Shown here: one piece after another, positions 9,032-17,232 of the stretch
Position numbering within the stretch: the first letter of the stretch is position 1
How the letters are laid out: every line of letters starts with the position of its first letter
Assembly (NCBI RefSeq): GCF_013141715.1
Contig: NZ_WHOA01000116.1
Span: 1 to 64,000, forward strand
Source: Paenibacillus phytorum
GTDB lineage: Bacteria > Bacillota > Bacilli > Paenibacillales > NBRC-103111
Direction: 5' to 3'
DNA length: 64,000 nucleotides
Position numbers and translations under genes: made by a program
The notes under the pieces: model-generated
Seen by the model: the letters and a program-made list of their open reading frames with translations, nothing else
The model's database searches: none
What the model was told of the DNA's origin: nothing

Positions 9032-9106
9032 ACTTTACCCACTTCTGCTGAATTCCAGCTGAATGCACACTGAGCGTTTCTTGAAAGCATTCTGAGACAT
9101 TGCTGA
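9032..9106 (-). promoter_or_regulatory. Six 11-bp TCAG repeats before the glycosylation operon
   Basis: Plus-strand CTGA at 9048, 9059, 9070, 9092 and 9103 and TTGA at 9081, exactly 11 bp apart. In transcription order the third is TCAA and the rest TCAG, the same order as before 1305. Ten bp downstream of the last repeat lies TAAAGT (9032-9037), a weak -10, consistent with dependence on an activator. Confidence 0.75.
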
Positions 9107-9151
9107 ATAAGCCAGATCGCAGCTTTCTAGTTCAGCGCCTGGCTTGATTTT

Positions 9152-9204
9152 TCAGTAATCTTTCAGCTAATTATCAATTGAATCTCAGTTAACGCTTCTA
9201 TAAT
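9152..9204 (+). promoter_or_regulatory. Four 11-bp TCAG repeats before the apbE-like gene
   Basis: TCAG at 9152 and 9163, TCAA at 9174, TCAG at 9185, then 10 bp, then TATAAT at 9199-9204. It points rightward, back to back with the array for the operon at 8974, in one 273-bp intergenic region. No good -35 hexamer is present at normal spacing. Confidence 0.75.
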
Positions 9205-9247
9205 AGGTTCATAAACTTCAGGACACGAAAGAAATGAGGAAAACCTT

Positions 9248-10144
9248 ATGGAGCGTATCACACAGTACTTGCATCCGTTTCATTTACAAACTATGGAGTC
9301 TAATATCGAGATGCTGCTCCACTGCGAAGAGAAAGAAAGTACTCTCATTAAGAAGCTGGCTATCGATTGGTTTCGAAGTGTGGAAAAGCGTTTCAGCCCT
9401 TATCTCGCCGACAGTGAAATCAGGCTTCTGAATACATTAGCCGGTGAAAATTGTATGGTTTCTACTACGATGTTAGAGGTGCTTTTTCTAGCTGAGGCAT
9501 ATCAAAAAATAACCGCGGGGAACTATAACCCTCTCCTACAAAAAGGGACGTCAATGGGCCCTGGAAAAGCTTCTGCCTCATTAGAGTGGGAAATATATCC
9601 GGCTTTGAAATCAATCAAGCTTCCCAGTCATTCAAACATCAATTTAAGAGGGATAGAAAAAAGCTGGTCCATTAAACGGCTAGCTGAATATATGCAGAAG
9701 AGCATGTCGCTCGATCAAGGCCTCATCTTAGCCGGAGGGGATATCACGGTATGGGGACGCGACTCTACGAATCTTGACCCTTGGGTCATTGGCATTCAAA
9801 ACCCTTGGAACGCGAACGCCAAACTGGGCGCCATCGCCATGCCGGAGGGCTCCCTGTCCACTTATAGTCCATTTGAGGATACAACGCCCACCCCAGGCAG
9901 CGATATCGTGCAGTGCACCGTTACTGGCCAAGATATGGTTGAGTGCCAAGTGTGGGCAAGAACACTGTGTACACTCGGCATCGAAGAAGGGCTTGCACTG
10001 CTTGCCGAACGTACCTCCGTTTGCGAAGCTGTTATGCTTTCGACTAAGCAGGAGCTGCATTACTTTGGAAGAGAAGCTTCTCTTCATAGAAGATGGCTGG
10101 ATATGCACATTGACCATTATCACTTTCAGGACATGGTGTCCTGA
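9248..10144 (+). CDS. ApbE-family FAD:protein FMN transferase
   Basis: A 298-residue protein of the ApbE family, which attaches FMN from FAD to a Thr of target flavoproteins. The C-terminal half shows the core: INLRGIEKSWSIKRLAEYM (family DLGGIAKGYAVD), LILAGGDITVWG near 165, and PWVIGIQNPW. The N-terminal third is diverged, and there is no signal peptide or lipobox, unlike many ApbE proteins, so it may act in the cytoplasm. RBS: a weak GAGGAAAACCTT before the ATG at 9248. No FMN-binding-domain target gene is visible in the window. It shares its promoter type with the adjacent divergent glycosylation operon. Family is fairly sure, substrate unknown. Confidence 0.82.
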   Translation: MERITQYLHPFHLQTMESNIEMLLHCEEKESTLIKKLAIDWFRSVEKRFSPYLADSEIRLLNTLAGENCMVSTTMLEVLFLAEAYQKITAGNYNPLLQKGTSMGPGKASASLEWEIYPALKSIKLPSHSNINLRGIEKSWSIKRLAEYMQKSMSLDQGLILAGGDITVWGRDSTNLDPWVIGIQNPWNANAKLGAIAMPEGSLSTYSPFEDTTPTPGSDIVQCTVTGQDMVECQVWARTLCTLGIEEGLALLAERTSVCEAVMLSTKQELHYFGREASLHRRWLDMHIDHYHFQDMVS

Positions 10145-10195
10145 GGTATTACGATTAAACACAGGCCTGAGCCAATACTTTTCCGATTCAGCCAT

Positions 10196-10279
10196 TTATC
10201 CACATTCAGTCGCCCCTTATCCACAGAACCCTTACAATTTATTCACAAAATAATCTGTTTTATCAACATGTTATCCACA
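10196..10279 (+). promoter_or_regulatory. Phased DnaA-box cluster
   Basis: TTATCCACA occurs at 10196, 10217 and 10271, TTATTCACA at 10239 and the near match TTATCAACA at 10260, all in one orientation. Steps are 21, 22, 21 and 11 bp, that is whole helical turns. The consensus is TTATNCACA. No dnaA or dnaN gene is near, so this looks like a DnaA titration or regulatory cluster, not oriC. Confidence 0.75.
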
Positions 10280-10322
10280 ACCTGTGTGCATCTTTATTTT
10301 ATTCTTGTTATAACCCATATTT

Positions 10323-10480
10323 GATGGTGAGAAATATGCGATGTAGGGGCAATTGGCGGCGGTTCCGCTGCCACGAGTATGTATAGCGCAAAAGTGCTTT
10401 TAGTGGATAAAGGGGACAACGTGGATGGGAAGCTAGGCATATCTGGGGAGCAGCAGTTGCAACGTTACGAACAACAAAGA
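10323..10480 (+). pseudogene. Decayed 5' fragment of the BaiN-like flavoprotein gene
   Basis: This stretch matches 12853-13054, the upstream region and first codons of the flavoprotein gene at 12891. Shared blocks include ATATGCGATGTAGGGGC, AATTGGCGGCGGTTCCGCTG (the FAD-binding GGGSAG region) and GTGGATAAAGGGGACAA. It has deletions of about 29 and 18 bp and many substitutions, and no open frame. It lies on the far side of mnmH and the permease, so those two genes are bracketed by the intact gene and this relic. Confidence 0.85.
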
Positions 10481-10582
10481 GCTCCAACATCCGTTATGAC
10501 AACATAGAGGGTCATAATAAATGTTCGAGCATATCAGTTCGTTATATCCGCAATCAACGCATCAATTGAAAATACATTTCAT

Positions 10583-11632
10583 TTAAACCTTTAAACACTC
10601 TGCTTCTACTGATATTAAATATTCCTTTACAGCCTTAACGGCATCTTTGATCGTATTTGCTTTAATATTAATTATTTCTTGTTCGTATTTATTCATAGCA
10701 TGTTCATAGCGTGGATCATAGTAGTGCTCTAACAAGAGGCAAACAGCATGCTCAAATTGTTCTTCCTTAAGAGCTATTTCGATACTTTTGGCGATCGGGG
10801 TGTGGATTCGATCCTTTATATGACTATAAGCTTGAAGCAATTCTTGCTTGTTTTCCCAAGGTCGGTAATCCTCAATAATATGACGAGCACGTTCATCAAT
10901 TGGCATTTCAATAAAAAGTTGTGTACCGGAATCCTTTTTGCTAACAATGAACTCAGGAATGACTGCTTTTCCAATTCGTTTGCTTTCTCCCTCTATCAGA
11001 ATATAGGGTGCATCCTCCATTTTCAGAAGGTTAGTGAGAAGAAGTGCTTCGAATGTTTTCTGATTGTTTGCTTGAAGCCCGACATGACCGAAAATGGATC
11101 CCCGATGCCCAGCCATTGCTTCTAAGTCCAAAACCGGGTATCCATCTCTCTGGAGGTGCCTTAGAATAGCAGTTTTTCCAGCTCCGGTATTACCAGAAAT
11201 TACACATACCCGAGGTTTGAAATCCATCTTCTCCAGTGTATCGACTACCCATTTACGATAGGCACGAAAGCCTCCTGTTAAGCGATAAGTCCGGATGCCC
11301 ATTAACGATAGAACTGTCGCAGTCGTTTTACTACGCATTCCGCCGCGCCAACAGAAAACCGCCTTTTTCTCCTTAATCTGCTCAAAAGTCTTTACAAAAG
11401 CCGGCAATTTTGCCGACACGATTTCAAGCCCTCTATCCTTGGCGACCTGAACACTAACTTGCTTATAGTTGGTACCAATTTCTGCACGTTCGACATCATC
11501 AAATAATGGGATATTAAGGCTTCCTGGAATTGTAGAGTCCTGATACTCCGAGGGTGAACGAACGTCTATCATCACAATCTCTTTCTTGTCTCTAAGGGAT
11601 AGCAACTCTTCTATGGTGATATCTTGAAACAA
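10583..11632 (-). CDS. mnmH: tRNA 2-selenouridine/geranyl-2-thiouridine synthase
   Basis: A 349-residue enzyme (SelU/YbbB) that converts 2-thiouridine at the wobble position of certain tRNAs to 2-selenouridine, via a geranylated intermediate. The rhodanese domain (1-130) carries the active Cys94 in FCWRGGMRSKT; the P-loop GNTGAGKT lies at 147-154. The start codon is TTG, with AAAGGAG ten bases upstream. Selenophosphate synthase (selD) is not in the window, so selenation cannot be confirmed. It is divergent from a COG0701 permease with which it shares an inverted-repeat promoter region. Confidence 0.93.
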   Translation of the reverse strand: MFQDITIEELLSLRDKKEIVMIDVRSPSEYQDSTIPGSLNIPLFDDVERAEIGTNYKQVSVQVAKDRGLEIVSAKLPAFVKTFEQIKEKKAVFCWRGGMRSKTTATVLSLMGIRTYRLTGGFRAYRKWVVDTLEKMDFKPRVCVISGNTGAGKTAILRHLQRDGYPVLDLEAMAGHRGSIFGHVGLQANNQKTFEALLLTNLLKMEDAPYILIEGESKRIGKAVIPEFIVSKKDSGTQLFIEMPIDERARHIIEDYRPWENKQELLQAYSHIKDRIHTPIAKSIEIALKEEQFEHAVCLLLEHYYDPRYEHAMNKYEQEIINIKANTIKDAVKAVKEYLISVEAECLKV

Positions 11633-11668
11633 TGGGGTTTCGCTCCTTTAAATTACGCCAGCGACTCG

Positions 11669-11714
11669 TATCCAAAAAATATGTGTCATTCTCATTTTTT
11701 GGATATGTTATAAT
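11669..11714. promoter_or_regulatory. Perfect 12-bp inverted repeat between mnmH and permease
   Basis: TATCCAAAAAAT at 11669-11680 and its exact complement at 11694-11705 are separated by 13 bp, and the extended -10 box TGTTATAAT (11706-11714) for the rightward permease follows at once. The position, in the middle of a 126-bp divergent region, suggests an operator acting on both genes. The regulator is unknown. Confidence 0.6.
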
Positions 11715-11758
11715 GATAACCTATTTAACTTGTCAAAATCTAATGTCTGGAGAATATA

Positions 11759-12835
11759 ATGACACATACCAGTAATTCATCACCTCACGTAGAACCAATC
11801 AATAAAAGGGTTGTACTATATGTTATCATTTTTTTAATAATCGCTATTGTTGGCTTAACTTACGTGAAATGGTGGCCTTACTATCATAAAGCATTCGATG
11901 CTGCGACTAAACATTCTATAGGGTCGTCCATAATTTCTGGTAAGAATCCGACAGCCCCCGCTCCTTCTTGGCAAGCTGCATGGGACTATGCGCTGACTTA
12001 CTACAAATCAGTTTGGAAGGCAGCACTACTAGGCATTATCCTTGGTTCATTGTTACAGGTACTTCTACCCTCTACATGGCTTCTTAAGATGCTTGGTAAA
12101 ACTTCTTTCAAAAGTACTTTAATCGGAGGATTTTCCTCCATACCAGGTATGATGTGCACATGCTGCGCAGCGCCTCTTGCAGTAGGATTACGTAAAAAGA
12201 ATGTATCCGTAGGCGCAAGCCTAGCTTTTTGGCTTGGAAACCCGACCATTAACCCGGCAACCTTGGTGTTTATGACCTTTGTTTTGTCTTGGAAGTTCAC
12301 CTTAATCCGACTTGTATTTGGTTTAATATTAACCTTTGGTGTAAGCTATTACGCCAACCTTTTTGCTGGAAAAACGAAACTTCCAGAGAATCTAACTGTT
12401 AAACCTGAGGAAATAACAGAAGAACAATCTGGCTCATTCATAAAAAGATGGTTGAAAAGTATTTGGTCGATGATTCTTCATATTGTTCCAGCCTACATCA
12501 TCGCGGTACTTTTATTAGGAGCAAGCAGAGCCTGGTTATTTCCTGCAGTCGGGGAAACTGCCGGAAATAGTATTCTTCTTATTATTGGTTTTGCTATTGC
12601 AGGTATGCTATTCGTAATCCCTACAGCGGCTGAGATACCGATTATCCAATCTTTAATGACCTTTGGCCTTGGGACAGGTCCCGCAGCTGCATTATTGCTT
12701 ACGCTGCCTTCCATCAGTTTGCCTTCTCTGCTAATGATTTCGAAATCATTTCCTAAGAAAGTCATTCTGTTTGTTATCGTTTCAGTAGTAGCGCTTGGTA
12801 TATTAAGCGGCATAGTCGGTGTTATATTTCTTTAA
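11759..12835 (+). CDS. COG0701/YraQ-ArsP-family permease
   Basis: A 358-residue membrane protein with about eight TM helices. The family signature GMMCTCCAAPLAVGLRKKNVSVG, containing adjacent cysteines, is followed by AFWLGNPTINPATLVFM; a second half-repeat has IPTAAEIPIIQSLMTFGLGTGPAAALL. ArsP members export organoarsenicals, but most of the family has no proven substrate. The divergent pairing with mnmH suggests a link to sulfur or selenium compounds (inference only). An extended -10 box lies 45 bp upstream. Confidence 0.85.
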   Translation: MTHTSNSSPHVEPINKRVVLYVIIFLIIAIVGLTYVKWWPYYHKAFDAATKHSIGSSIISGKNPTAPAPSWQAAWDYALTYYKSVWKAALLGIILGSLLQVLLPSTWLLKMLGKTSFKSTLIGGFSSIPGMMCTCCAAPLAVGLRKKNVSVGASLAFWLGNPTINPATLVFMTFVLSWKFTLIRLVFGLILTFGVSYYANLFAGKTKLPENLTVKPEEITEEQSGSFIKRWLKSIWSMILHIVPAYIIAVLLLGASRAWLFPAVGETAGNSILLIIGFAIAGMLFVIPTAAEIPIIQSLMTFGLGTGPAAALLLTLPSISLPSLLMISKSFPKKVILFVIVSVVALGILSGIVGVIFL

Positions 12836-12890
12836 GACGCCTTGCATGCTATGATGGTGTCAAAATATGCGATGTAGGGGCTTTATTCGA

Positions 12891-14150
12891 ATGACATATG
12901 ATGTAATTGTAATTGGCGGCGGTTCCGCTGGGCTTATGGCCAGCATTGCCGCGAGTGTGGATGGCGCGAAGGTGCTTCTGGTGGATAAAGGGGACAAGCT
13001 GGGGCGTAAGCTCGGGATATCCGGCGGCGGCAGATGCAACGTAACGAACAACAAAGATATGGATGAATTGATCAAGCATATTCCAGGCAACGGGCGCTTC
13101 TTATATAGTGCTTTAACTCATTTCAGCAACAAGGATATCATTGATTTTTTTGAAAATCTCGGCATCCGCCTGAAGGAAGAAGACAACGGTCGAATGTTTC
13201 CCATCAGCGACAAGGCCAAAACCGTCGTAGACGCGTTGATCGGCCAAGTTCGCAGGCAAGGTGTTGAGATCCGGACGAATAGTCCGGTCAAACAGGTCTT
13301 ATACAAGGACGGCAGTGTCCAAGGCGTTCGTCTGCAGTCCGGCGAAACGATGAGCAGCAGAGCTGTCATCATTGCTTCCGGCGGATGCTCTGTGCCGCAT
13401 ACCGGCTCGACAGGAGACGGTTATGCTTGGGCCGAAGCTGGTGGGCACACCATCACGCAGCTGTTTCCGACCGAGGTTCCGTTAACCTCGAAGGAAGCTT
13501 TTATCCGCAGCCGTGAGCTGCAAGGACTTTCCTTGCGGGACGTGACACTCAGCGTATGGAACGCCAAAGGGAAATCGATTATTTCACATCGCGGCGATAT
13601 GTTATTTACTCATTTTGGTTTGTCAGGGCCGATTGCGCTGCGCTGCAGTCAATTCGTCGTGAAGGAGCTCAACAAGTCAGAGCGTAAGGAAGTACTTTTA
13701 ACCGTTGACCTCTTCCCGGATCAAAGCACGGACGACGTTTACAACCAAAGCATGGCTCTCGCCAAAGCTGACGCCAAGAAAGCGATCAAAAACGTCCTTA
13801 AGACGCTTTTATCCGATCGATTAATCCCAATCATGCTCGAGAAATCTGGCTTAGATGATCAACTTACGTACGATAACATCCCGAAGCAAAAATGGCTCGA
13901 GCTGTGCAAATTGATGAAAGCCTTCCCTGTTATCGTCAAAGGAACACTCTCCATAGAGGAAGCCTTCGTCACAGGCGGCGGCGTTCAGCTTAAAGAAATC
14001 GATCCGAGCACGATGCAGTCTAAGCTGGTGAACGGGCTTTATTTCTGCGGTGAGATCCTCGATATTCACGGCTATACAGGCGGTTATAACATTACCGCTG
14101 CATTTTCTACTGGCTATATGGCTGGCAAAAATGCTGCTCAGCAGGCATAA
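12891..14150 (+). CDS. BaiN/HI0933-family FAD-dependent oxidoreductase
   Basis: A 419-residue flavoprotein. The N terminus [21 protein letters not shown] is a Rossmann FAD site, followed by [20 protein letters not shown], a hallmark of the HI0933/BaiN group, and a C-terminal [19 protein letters not shown] that closes the FAD fold. Physiological substrate is unknown for most members. I start at 12891: TAGGGGC lies about 12 bases upstream, while the frame from 12867 lacks an RBS. A damaged copy of its 5' end lies at 10323-10480. A strong terminator follows. Confidence 0.9.
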   Translation: MTYDVIVIGGGSAGLMASIAASVDGAKVLLVDKGDKLGRKLGISGGGRCNVTNNKDMDELIKHIPGNGRFLYSALTHFSNKDIIDFFENLGIRLKEEDNGRMFPISDKAKTVVDALIGQVRRQGVEIRTNSPVKQVLYKDGSVQGVRLQSGETMSSRAVIIASGGCSVPHTGSTGDGYAWAEAGGHTITQLFPTEVPLTSKEAFIRSRELQGLSLRDVTLSVWNAKGKSIISHRGDMLFTHFGLSGPIALRCSQFVVKELNKSERKEVLLTVDLFPDQSTDDVYNQSMALAKADAKKAIKNVLKTLLSDRLIPIMLEKSGLDDQLTYDNIPKQKWLELCKLMKAFPVIVKGTLSIEEAFVTGGGVQLKEIDPSTMQSKLVNGLYFCGEILDIHGYTGGYNITAAFSTGYMAGKNAAQQA

Positions 14151-14152
14151 AA

Positions 14153-14193
14153 AAGAAGGACCCGCATCCTAAGATGCAGGTCCTTCTTCCTTT
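14153..14193. terminator. Bidirectional terminator
   Basis: AAGAAGGACC(C)GCATC pairs with GATGC(A)GGTCCTTCTT around CTAA, with T-rich tails on both strands. It lies between the convergent flavoprotein and transporter genes and serves both. Confidence 0.85.
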
Positions 14194-14203
14194 TGTTCAT
14201 TGA

Positions 14204-15559
14204 TTATGCTGTAGCCACATCGAGGTCATCTTCTTCGTCACGATCAAATGCTGCACGATCGAATTCTCCCTCAGACTCAGCCACGAGCAATGCCGTAACC
14301 GTTGTTCCTGTAGCATTAACCGCTGTACGACCCATGTCGATCAGCGCCTCAACACCAAGCACAAGACCCATACCTTCCAAAGGTAAGCCTAAAGCTGTAA
14401 GTACAACTGTTGTCGAAATCGCAGCTGGACCTGGAACGCCGGCCACACCAATGGAGGAAACCACACTAACCAAGATAAGAATCAAGTATTCAGGAACGCC
14501 AAGCGGAAGATTGTAGACCTTTGCTACGAAAATAGCCACAACCGCCGGCCAAACCCCGCCGCAGCCGTTGAAGTTCATCGTTGCCCCAAGCGGTGCCACG
14601 AAGCTTGCAATACGCGGTGATACGCGAAGGCGCTTCGTAATTACTTCCAAATTCACAGGCAGCGTTGCATAGCTGCTTCGTGTTGTGAATGCGACAGCAA
14701 TTGTCGGATAAGCCTTTTTGAAGAATTTGATTGGGTTTACTTTTGCCACGAAAAGAACCAAACCACCGAAGATCAACACGAAGTGAATGATCAAAGCTAC
14801 ATAAGAAGTAAGGATAATTTTAGCCAGAGGAGCAAGTGTATCCAAACCATATTTGGCAGCCATCGCTGCGATTAACGCGTACACCCCATAAGGTGTCAGA
14901 CGAATAACATACTTAACTACTTGGTGGATCACAGCTGTTGCTGATGTAATAAACGATTTAACGGCTGCTACACTTTCCGGCTTTTTCGAGCCGACATGTA
15001 CAATGGCTACAGCAACAAAAATCGCGAAGATCAGAACCGGTACAACTTTCCCAGTCGCCATATCGTTAATTGGATTGGAAGGTACCAAGTCCAGAATAAC
15101 CTGTGAAAACGTAGGAATTTCTCTTGCTTTAAAATCTTTCGGTACTGCCTGTGCAATTCCGTTACCCGGATCAATCGCCAAGGCGACAACCAAACCGATC
15201 ACCGCCGCGATCCCTGTTGTTAGCAAGAACCAACCGATCGTTTTCAAACCCAGTTTACGCAGCTGACCTAGACTTGATAACGATGAAATACTGTTTATGA
15301 CAAGAATAAGTACTAAAGGCATAACGAGCATTTTGATCAAATTTACATAGATCGTTCCGATCGTACTAACACTTTTAAATTGAAGCCCCAGTTGATTAAA
15401 AGCTACCCCTGCTACTAAACCAAGTCCTAAACCAATGAAAACGCGGTTACCAAAGCTAACTCTTTTCTTCGCCAATAAGACGAGGACCCCGATAATGATA
15501 ATTGATACGACTAGGCTGACCCAGTTGGATTGAAATGCGGTCACTAAATTGTTATTCAC
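14204..15559 (-). CDS. tcyP: Dicarboxylate/amino acid:cation symporter, TcyP-like
   Basis: A 451-residue secondary transporter of the DAACS family. It shows FTTRSSYATLPVNLE (the Ser-rich HP1-type motif), GATMNFNGCGG (NMDGT-like region of TM7) and VPGPAAISTTVVLTALGLPLEG. The motif variants resemble the cystine importer TcyP of Bacillus subtilis more than glutamate carriers; I hold the symbol loosely. The start is probably GTG at 15559, because AAGGAG lies 9 bases upstream; the frame to 15619 would place the RBS inside the gene. The C terminus is acidic (EGEFDRAAFDRDEEDDLD). Monocistronic. Confidence 0.82.
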   Translation of the reverse strand: MNNNLVTAFQSNWVSLVVSIIIIGVLVLLAKKRVSFGNRVFIGLGLGLVAGVAFNQLGLQFKSVSTIGTIYVNLIKMLVMPLVLILVINSISSLSSLGQLRKLGLKTIGWFLLTTGIAAVIGLVVALAIDPGNGIAQAVPKDFKAREIPTFSQVILDLVPSNPINDMATGKVVPVLIFAIFVAVAIVHVGSKKPESVAAVKSFITSATAVIHQVVKYVIRLTPYGVYALIAAMAAKYGLDTLAPLAKIILTSYVALIIHFVLIFGGLVLFVAKVNPIKFFKKAYPTIAVAFTTRSSYATLPVNLEVITKRLRVSPRIASFVAPLGATMNFNGCGGVWPAVVAIFVAKVYNLPLGVPEYLILILVSVVSSIGVAGVPGPAAISTTVVLTALGLPLEGMGLVLGVEALIDMGRTAVNATGTTVTALLVAESEGEFDRAAFDRDEEDDLDVATA

Positions 15560-15735
15560 TAGAATCATCTCCTTAATTCCTACGATGTTACTCGGTTTTA
15601 TGGGATAAGAATATGACATTCGACGGAACCTGTCAATGATTTATTTAAAAAAAAAACAGAAAAACCGAACTATACCCCGGAAAAACTGAGATTTAATACG
15701 GTTTTTAGACGTTTTATTAAAATTGAAAAATGGAA

Positions 15736-16512
15736 TTACATCGTATGCTGGTCATGGACAATTGCAACTAGATACCACTGAGAGCCTGAGTTCTCGTAAA
15801 CAAGCCGCAGACTGGTCCAATCCATCCCCTGATACTGCGGATCTAGACCGGGATAATGATACTCCACCGTAATCGCTGAAGTCGTCGGATATACACTGAA
15901 TACATTATTAATCATATTCCCTTTGCCAAGAATAATGTTATAACTTATTTGTGGTGCGGCTGCAAAATCTTCGTTATAGACGAATTTATCCCAATAGTCG
16001 GGAAAAGTGAGATCAATGGGATCACCTGAACCGTCGTAATCGCCCCAGTGTGTCGTGCTGGTATTTGCCCAAAGGGCTGCAAGCCCGCTGCCTAGAACCT
16101 GGACATCACTCGATACATGAATATAGGAGTACGGCGAGAATTGTACACCTTTCTTCGGATGGATCAGCTCTGCGAGCTTTTTCAGATCCTGCTCCTTCAG
16201 CGCTTGTATCGTTTCTTTGGCTTGTTTTTCGATGGCTTTTTTCGCGTCGGCTTCTTTGGCGTATGAAGTTGGACTTGGTTTGACACTAGGAGTAGAAGTA
16301 GGGAGAGGCACCTGTTTAGTTGGAGCTGGCGTGAGTGCTGGTGTTGGGGAGATTGGCGTTGATGGTGCTGGAGATGCTGTAGGAGGGATCATTGAAGTCG
16401 GTTGTGGACTGCTGCTGTTTGTACCCGTGACACCTTTTGTTTGCTCATCCATGCATCCGGTCATCACACTTATTATTGCTGCCACCAAAACAATCTCTAC
16501 CATGCGTCTCAT
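15736..16512 (-). CDS. Lipoprotein with Pro/Thr-rich linker
   Basis: About 258 residues. The lipobox VMTGC near residue 20 predicts a membrane-anchored lipoprotein. A Pro/Ser/Thr linker (about 30-85) and a globular C-terminal domain follow, with tidy hydrophobic and aromatic patterns (FSPYSYIHVSSDVQVL, WTSLRLVYENSGSQWYLVAIVHDQHTM). I do not recognise a named family beyond generic SH3-like or DUF-type lipoproteins. ATG at 16512 is favoured because GGAGGA lies about 9 bases upstream; the GTG at 16521 is too close. Confidence 0.8.
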   Translation of the reverse strand: MRRMVEIVLVAAIISVMTGCMDEQTKGVTGTNSSSPQPTSMIPPTASPAPSTPISPTPALTPAPTKQVPLPTSTPSVKPSPTSYAKEADAKKAIEKQAKETIQALKEQDLKKLAELIHPKKGVQFSPYSYIHVSSDVQVLGSGLAALWANTSTTHWGDYDGSGDPIDLTFPDYWDKFVYNEDFAAAPQISYNIILGKGNMINNVFSVYPTTSAITVEYHYPGLDPQYQGMDWTSLRLVYENSGSQWYLVAIVHDQHTM

Positions 16513-16735
16513 CCGAATCACTCCTCCACAAATTTACTTCCTTATTTCACCAGACGCGGAAATGATGGTAAAGGTTACGAATTCTGTGGTATCTACAATA
16601 AAAAGGCGGATGCCTAGGAAGGAGTGGAAGATGAAAATAAATAAACTAAAATAATCGGCATACTCGGTCCTTTGGCGAGAGTGTTTGCAAGGCTGATGCA
16701 AAGCAAATTGCACCCAAAGCGCTTGCTAATCCATG

Positions 16736-16925
16736 GAATGTTGTACGTTGTACAACAATAGGCAAGCTAATCGAGGTTTCCCGCGCGAATGTTGCAGAAA
16801 ATACAACAGTTCCAGCCAAAAGTGGCTCTATAGCCTATAAAAAGGCTAAATTGTTGTACAACCTACAACATTCCTGAGCTTACCTAGGTGAAATCAAGGA
16901 AATTGTTGTACACAGTACAACTTAC
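16736..16925. repeat. TGTTGTA palindrome cluster
   Basis: A 24-bp inverted repeat (one mismatch) starts GGAATGTTGTACGTTGTACA at 16736 and recurs in complement at 16852-16875. Between them are the small palindromes TGTTGCAGAAAATACAACA and TAGCCTATAAAAAGGCTA. A further TTGTTGTACACAGTACAAC lies at about 16901. The same TGTTGyA-n5-TrCAACA motif recurs near 32687. No gene is visible from 16530 to 17230. Confidence 0.7.
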
Positions 16926-16941
16926 TTTCCTAATTCACCCC

Positions 16942-16974
16942 AAAAAAGCACTAACCCGTTTCGGGTTAGTGCTT
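16942..16974 (-). terminator. Strong terminator, leftward
   Basis: A perfect 13-bp hairpin (AAGCACTAACCCG, loop TTT) followed on the minus strand by six T. It ends transcription from the minus-strand genes at 17233-18647 despite a 260-bp gap. Confidence 0.75.
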
Positions 16975-17036
16975 GGGAGCGTCCACGGATGAGTGGATAT
17001 GTGGGATTTTTGAGGGTAGGCGGCGAAGCTGGTTTA

Positions 17037-17220
17037 CCATAAGGATGATTTCCATCCTTATGGCGGGGCTGCTCGGTCGCGGGCGCGAGATAGCGATGTT
17101 TTCCATCGCTATGACTCTGCTTTCGCGCGCCTCACGCGGTTTTCGCGCTGGGTTCGCGTGCCACGCGCGGCTCACTCGCGCCAGAATTCGCACACGCTAG
17201 CGCAGCTCCCGCGCAGCCTC
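17037..17220. repeat. Two GATG-TTTC-CATC hairpins in a GC-rich tract
   Basis: Perfect hairpins lie at 17037-17062 (arms CCATAAGGATG, loop ATTTC) and 17090-17112 (arms ATAGCGATG, loop TTTTC). They share the apex GATG-nTTTC-CATC. The stretch to 17220 is unusually GC-rich (runs such as TCGCGCGCCTCACGCGG) compared with its neighbours. Open frames crossing it look like low-complexity Arg/Ala-rich noise, not genes. Confidence 0.6.
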
Positions 17221-17232
17221 CCCCACCCCATT

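Noticed and set aside
10196..10279. Chromosomal origin oriC
   Set aside because: No dnaA, dnaN or recF genes and no long AT-rich unwinding region; box cluster better explained as a titration or regulatory site.
16966..17200. Overlapping 75-residue frames on both strands
   Set aside because: Cross the terminator and hairpins in a GC-rich tract; Arg/Ala-rich noise.
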